NCBI GenBank assembly: GCA_030765065.1
Contig: CM060977.1
Span: 161,767,052 to 161,831,051, forward strand
Direction of reading: 5' to 3'
DNA: 64,000 bases
Source: Deroplatys truncata
Taxonomy: Eukaryota > Arthropoda > Insecta > Mantodea > Mantidae
Below are positions 59,450 through 64,000 of this stretch, piece by piece. The translations under genes were made by a program, and so were the position numbers. The first letter of the stretch is position 1. Every line of letters starts with the position of its first letter. The notes beneath the pieces are model-generated. The model was not told the DNA's origin. It worked only from the letters and a program-made list of their open reading frames with translations, and searched no databases.

Positions 59450-59800
59450 GGACAGATGGCCTTAGTTGAGTATTCGCTTTCTTGTACATGGCCTGAGTTG
59501 CGTGGTCGCTTTCTAACGCTTTGTAGTTTTGTTGCTGTTGGTTTGATCGGAAGTTGGAATTTTACTAAAGTCTTATGATAGTCTTATTTACATAGTCACC
59601 GTTGTGTAACATTAATTTATTTCTATTTATTTTGTACTGTGGATTCAACTTTGGGTCGTGGTATTGAATATCCAATCTGATGTTTACCTGACGTCTGAGG
59701 GAAACCATGAAAAAGACAGGGTTCAAGTTAGATTGGCCGGTACACGAGATTTGAATCCGACCTCCTGAACGCCACCACCGATCCATCTCGCTCCATAAAA
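59450..59800 (-). mobile_element. SINE-C-related repeat, copy 2 of a local pair
   Basis: Same order as 58395-58760: ggccttagttgag and ggcctgagttgcgtggtcgc motifs, gggtcgtggtattgaatatcc, gagggaaaccatgaaaaa, then a B-box-like gatttgaatccgacctcc. Confidence 0.6.
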
Positions 59801-60072
59801 TGCCGGCGTTTCCTACGTTTCCGCGCAAATAGCGCATGTAGCCGGAAGTAAAACGCTACGAGAAAAATCCGCTTGGAATCTGCCGTCCATCGGAGGGAAA
59901 ACTACCAGCTGCATGCACCTGCTCTCTCTTCTTTTTTTAAACCACCTAAAGCCCAGCATCTCTTGTATAGGCCAATGCTATTTCGATGCATACTGCGTGC
60001 GTTTTCCATGTTTTCTTTTGAACTTCAAGCTGCAATTACCTCTGTGGGGGGGGGGTGAGAAAGAGACCAAAT

Positions 60073-60548
60073 CTATATAGTAAGTAGAAGTATAGTAGCA
60101 TTCCATCGCTTTCAGTTCGCCTGAAGAAATAAAAAGAAACACATTTAGAAACAGGACCGTGTGTGTATCCGTGTGTCTGTGAACAGCATAACTCAAACGA
60201 AAAGGTGATTAAATACCAAACTTTGTATTTAAATTCAGCATGTTCAAGGATGCTATACGAAGGTTTTTCAAAACAAAAAAAAAATCCCCTACCCGAAACT
60301 ACTCTTTACATGGAATTTTTTTCGTTAACTTTGATTTTCTCAACAATTGCTAACGATGTTGTTAAAATATCACGTGTAAGATGCTTGTATGAAAAATTGA
60401 ATGTACCTATCTTGAATTTTTTGCGAATAGCCTGTGAGGCCCTGTCCATTTTGAATAACTTTTGTATAATCGGTAAACTGTAAGAGATAGGTAAAATCTC
60501 TCCACACAAAATATGCATATATGGTTAAAGCACGCAATTTAAGTCAAA
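60073..60548 (+). mobile_element. Old R1 5' part, cut by a younger R1
   Basis: A diverged R1 5' half (gtgaacagcataactcaaacg, ataccaaactttgtatt) ends where the next copy begins. Its 3' half is missing. Confidence 0.78.
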
Positions 60549-60553
60549 TTTTT

Positions 60554-61340
60554 ACTTTCTCTACTACGTGTAGTAAGGAGGGAAAGTATTGTACTTCACC
60601 CAAAAATTCGATACTGAGATTTCACCGGAAATAATGTTTTGAGGCGCTCTGAATCCAAATAAAGCATTTTGGAAACATGTCCGTGTGTGTGTGAACAGCA
60701 TAACTCAAAAACGAAAATTCGGATAAATACCAAACTTGATATTTGAGTTTAGTATCTTCCAAGATGCAATACGAAGATTTTCAAGAAAATTCCCCATCCC
60801 CAACTACCCTTTACATGGAACATTTTTTCAACATTTTTTATTTTCTCTAACGATTTTGATTAAAATAACATATGATTTAAGATATTTTCATAGCAAATGA
60901 AATGTATATATTGAATGTTTTGGAAATGTCCCGAAAGTCCTCTTCTTTCTGAATTACTTTTGCATAACTGGTAAACCGTAAGAGATAGACAAAGTTTTAC
61001 TGCACAAAAAATACAGATCTCGTTAAAACACACAATTTATGTCGCATACATTTTTTTGGCCAGTGAACTATTTCCGAGATATTCCTAGTTATTTATTTAA
61101 ATTTTATGTCTTGGACATGCAAAGAGAATGGAATGCTTCACATAGCGACCAGCTCTTAAAAGATATGACTATCGCTTAAAGCCTACTGTATTTCCATATT
61201 CCCCCTTGCGCAAGAAAATGAGCACTAAGATAATTTCTGCAAATGTTTATCTCGATTAACACGAAGTAGGTGGAGAATAAGCATTTGTAAAAATAGTTTG
61301 TATAAGAGTAGAGAAAGTCATGTGAGTGCAACGCACAAGA
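60554..61340 (+). mobile_element. R1 repeat, full copy (787 bp)
   Basis: It starts ACTTTCTCTACTACGTGTAG after TTTTT and ends ACGCACAAGA before TTTTTT. The 3' inverse AGTAGAGAAAGT is present. Confidence 0.92.
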
Positions 61341-61548
61341 TTTTTTAACATTTATTTCGCTAATTTCACGTCATTGCTAGGCGGTTACAAGTGCCGCAAG
61401 CGGTATTTACAGACTTTCGTGAGTACAACTCCATAAACGGTCAACGTTTATTCTGTACTGTTCGATTTAATGTATTTACATGTCTTAATTTCATACACGG
61501 AAACAACTTTGCCTTAATTTTAGTTTACAACTTTAAATATGATAGTGT

Positions 61549-61710
61549 GATGTGGCGGTTGGCATGCTAGCTTCCAAATTCAGAGATCCCGGGTTTGATT
61601 TTAGACTAGGATGGACATTTTTCTTTAGCCAGGATTATTCCTCGTCCGCCCTAGAGAGTATAAGTGAGAGCGTAAATGTGCGCGCTGTGTGAATTTAACG
61701 TTTATAAAGA
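61549..61710 (+). mobile_element. SINE-B copy 2 (tRNA-derived)
   Basis: Same head (TGTGGCGGTTGGCATGCTAGC, B box GGGTTTGATTTTAG degenerate) and body (tagccaggattattcctcgtccgccctagag) as 50028-50205. Confidence 0.75.
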
Positions 61711-61714
61711 AAAC

Positions 61715-62580
61715 CTAACGTAAAAATATTAACAATAAAAGAGTGAACAGCATTACCGATGAGCAATTGTTTTAAAAACAAAGCCTTCGATATCACCTTA
61801 GATGATGTTAAAGGCGGCATAGTATAAATGAAAAAAACAACAAAAACAACTTCGAACAGCTGGCAATCAAGTGCGATAATTTCCTAGAAAGTTGAGCATC
61901 ATGTACTATTTATCATTCTCACAGCTTTACAGCAACACAAGTCCTTGATTGGTTGAAACTGAAACCACCCTTTCGATTGTATACGTAAATGACATAACGG
62001 AATAGTCTTGGAAAATTAATCTGCGAGAAGTGGCATGGAAAATAATCAGATGAAGTGTACGCGAGGAAAACAGAAGCAAGCAAACAAACAAACTGCGTAA
62101 CGTACCCGATGTGCACAGTTCATTGGTAGAGAATCAGAGGGCGCTTCCGGATAGTAGCATAAAGGTAAATGTTTGGATGCACAGCACGTGGCTCGCTCTG
62201 ATGTTCCCATGACGAAAATAGTCGGCCCCGCGCCTGCTCGGTCTCGCCTATTTTGGGCAGCGCGCCGTTCGTTTGCCTTGGGATGCTCACCGTATGCGTT
62301 CTTTGCGCTCTGTGTAGGACAGGTCATGTACATCCCCCCCCCATTGCACCGTGAAAATATTTGTTTTTACGTATTACTTTTGCTTTTCAACCGCCTTTAA
62401 CCACTTGGTCACATTGGTGGGTCTGGGTTTTAGAAATAATTGTTAAATGGTTTAAGACACAATTCCATTCACTCACCTTCAAACTTACTAGACTTTGCAC
62501 ACTAATTAAAGAATAATTTCACCACTGCAGCTACAATAAAACCCGGATTTAGAAGTTAATATGTTAAGTGTAGAGGCAGA
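61715..62580. other. Intron sequence with a GC/CpG-richer patch
   Basis: The patch at about 62125-62335 contains CACGTGG, GGCCCCGCGCC and GGGCAGCGCGCCG and is unlike the surroundings. It could be an internal promoter or an old insert. No exon is clear. Confidence 0.35.
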
Positions 62581-62587
62581 ATGGTAT

Positions 62588-63402
62588 GTAGAGAAAGTAG
62601 TATTGTATTCCATCCTTAAATTCGATACTGAGATTTCACCGGAAATATATGTTTTGAGGCTTCCTGAATCCAAAAGAAGCATTTTTGGAAACATGTCCGT
62701 GTGTGTCTGTCTGTGAACAGCATAACTCACAAACGAACAGTCGGATAAACACCAAACTTGGTATTTAGGTTCAGTATCTTCCAGAGATGTGACACGAAGG
62801 TTTTCAAGAAAATCCCCCACCCCAGATTACCCTTTACATGGAACATTTTTCGAAAATTTTAATTTTCTCAAAAATGGCTAACAATTTTGATTAAATATCA
62901 TATATTTAAAATACTTTCATGACAAATAAAATGTATATCTCGAATTTTCTCGGAATGTCTCCAAAAGTATTCTTCATTGTGAACGACTTTTGCATAACTG
63001 GTAAACCATAAGAAATACACAAAATTTTACTGCACAAAAAATGTAGATCGCATTAAAATACACAATTTATGTCATATACATTTTTTTTATTGAGTGAACC
63101 ATTTTCGAGATATTGCTTGTTATTCCCTTAAATTTTCCAATACTTATACTTTTTCTCAAATGGGAATTCGTTATTCTTTTTTATTTTTTTTGCCCCGGTA
63201 ATGCAAAAAGAATGGAATACTTGACATAGCAACCAGCTCTTAAAATATTTGACTATCACTTAAAGCCTACCAATTCCCCTTGTATCTACAATAAAATTAG
63301 CAATAAGATTAACATCTCGATATCTCGATTAACATGAAGCATATGGTGAATAAGCGTTTGTAAAAATAGTTTGTACAAGAGTAGAGAAAGTCATGTGAGT
63401 GT
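62588..63402 (+). mobile_element. R1 repeat, nearly full copy with eroded 5' end
   Basis: The 5' end reads gtatgtagagaaagtagtattg. From there the short-subfamily R1 order is complete to AGTAGAGAAAGTCATGTGAGTGTAA, after which CACATCAGA is missing. This is the R1 copy closest to exon 5. Confidence 0.9.
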
Positions 63403-63404
63403 AA

Positions 63405-63877
63405 GTAAATATCTTATTCTTAAAATCCTTTTTGAAAAAGTTGTCTTGAAAATAAAATAAAAGATGACACTAAAAAGCACTACATATAATCCAACCTGAT
63501 TTTTAACATAGATAAAATGTTGTGCAATTACATATGCTCATTGGGAAACTAAACATGACCTAGGTATTGAATATTAGCCTCAACATTGGAATGCATCTAA
63601 GCATACCTACATTGGATATTAAAATATGATCACAATGCCAGGTTTACTTTGTCAGTTGTATTAGTGGAAATATTTATGAAGTTCTACTGCTGTGCACAAT
63701 TTCAATGGCACCATATAACTTTCATATCCACATCAATGATGATACGATAGACATCGCTGAAGCACTTTTAGCCACTAATCTATTTGCATGAAAATGCTTT
63801 AGTAAATTCTATGCTTATCATAGTTAATTACTTGTGTTACACCAAATTATGGATTTTGTCTCTCTGTTTTCATGCAG
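63405..63877. other. End of intron 4, unique sequence before exon 5
   Basis: AT-rich, with a pyrimidine tract (ttttgtctctctgttttcatgcag) as acceptor. Confidence 0.5.
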
Positions 63878-63958
63878 ATCACAAGCACAGCAACCAACGG
63901 TAAGGACCTAGAGCAAGATCTTGAAGAAATCTGGGACGAGAGAGTACTGAAAGATTTG
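63878..63958 (+). CDS. Internal exon 5 of the smoothelin-like gene (gene continues past window)
   Basis: An 81-nt exon (27 codons), phase 0 at both ends. The acceptor is tctctgttttcatgcag and the donor is TTG|gtaagg. The peptide starts ITSTATNGKDLEQ and ends DLEEIWDERVLKDL. The acidic LEEIWDE-type helix is what I expect just before the conserved Glu/Arg-rich segment of smoothelin-family proteins (cytoskeletal, actin-associated), which would lie beyond the window. An internal acgGTAAGG at 63898 could act as a cryptic donor. The exon structure is seen directly; family assignment is from memory of the family pattern and not certain. Confidence 0.72.
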
Positions 63959-64000
63959 GTAAGGCAACACTATCAAATTTAAAAATTCACATCGGGAAAA

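Larger units (their letters stand above)
12323..63877 (+). other. Giant intron 4 (about 51.6 kb), repeat-filled
   Basis: It lies between the phase-0 donor gtaaga after exon 4 and the phase-0 acceptor catgcag before exon 5. Nearly all recognisable content is transposon-derived: more than 20 R1 copies, two IS630-type copies plus a larger transposase relic, two mariners, a Tc1, PIF/Harbinger, hAT-like, LINE and SINE fragments. Small unrecognised exons or an internal promoter inside it cannot be excluded. Confidence 0.65.

Noticed and set aside
1-64000. CRISPR array, bacterial operon, rRNA, or autonomous Rep/Helicase gene
   Set aside because: No spaced direct-repeat arrays, no Shine-Dalgarno gene clusters and no recognisable Rep or helicase motifs were found.

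Overview
This window is eukaryotic, AT-rich, intron-dominated DNA, most likely from an arthropod (probably an insect) with a large transposon-laden genome. The evidence is small exons with GT-AG (and one GC-AG) splice sites in agreeing phases, tRNA-derived SINEs, and degraded Tc1, mariner, pogo-like, piggyBac and PIF/Harbinger DNA transposons with LINE fragments. There are no bacterial operons, CRISPR arrays, rRNA genes or convincing functional tRNA genes. Species cannot be decided from sequence alone.

Backbone gene (+ strand). Five exons of one gene are recognised: 2886-3160, 7332-7460, 9389-9550, 12150-12322 and 63878-63958. Their junction phases agree (1/1/1/0), giving one open frame of about 273 codons. 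The product is a low-complexity Ser/Thr/Arg-rich protein leading into an acidic-helical segment (DLEEIWDERVLKDL). I read it as a smoothelin-like actin-cytoskeleton protein; the exon chain is firmer than the family name. The start codon and the C-terminal half lie outside the window. Intron 3 uses a GC donor, and intron 4 spans about 51.6 kb, so four fifths of the window is one intron filled with repeats.

Layout. 0-3 kb: a SINE and a Tc1 element. 3-12.4 kb: exons 1-4, with a piggyBac element in intron 1 and a pogo-like element plus a SINE in intron 3. 12.5-25.6 kb: two copies of an IS630-type element, a full-length dead mariner, a larger IS630-type transposase pseudogene broken by a 51-bp-arm hairpin and a tRNA-like insert, a LINE 3' end, and a PIF/Harbinger derivative. 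26-63 kb: dominated by one repeat family, with a second Tc1, a LINE fragment, a hAT-like foldback element, a transposon-type ORF relic, a mariner split by the repeat, and several SINE families.

The dominant repeat, here called R1, is about 0.83 kb (subfamilies to 0.93 kb) and present in roughly 25 full or partial copies on both strands. Its architecture is 5' ACTTTCTCTACT, then a 20-nt imperfect palindrome, a variable (CA/GT)n core, and near the 3' end the exact inverse AGTAGAGAAAGT followed by a short hairpin and ...CATCAGA, inserted in T-runs. Terminal repeats asymmetric in position, a 3' hairpin, an internal microsatellite and T-T insertion resemble Helentron-derived non-autonomous rolling-circle elements (DINE-1/HINE type). 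This is the best candidate for an undescribed system here. No Rep/Helicase ORF is present, so any autonomous partner is elsewhere.

Nested insertions give a relative chronology: young R1 copies sit inside older R1 copies (22.4-24.0 kb, 42.1-43.2 kb) and inside a mariner (52.3-54.2 kb), and a SINE landed on the terminus of the pogo-like element (10.8 kb).
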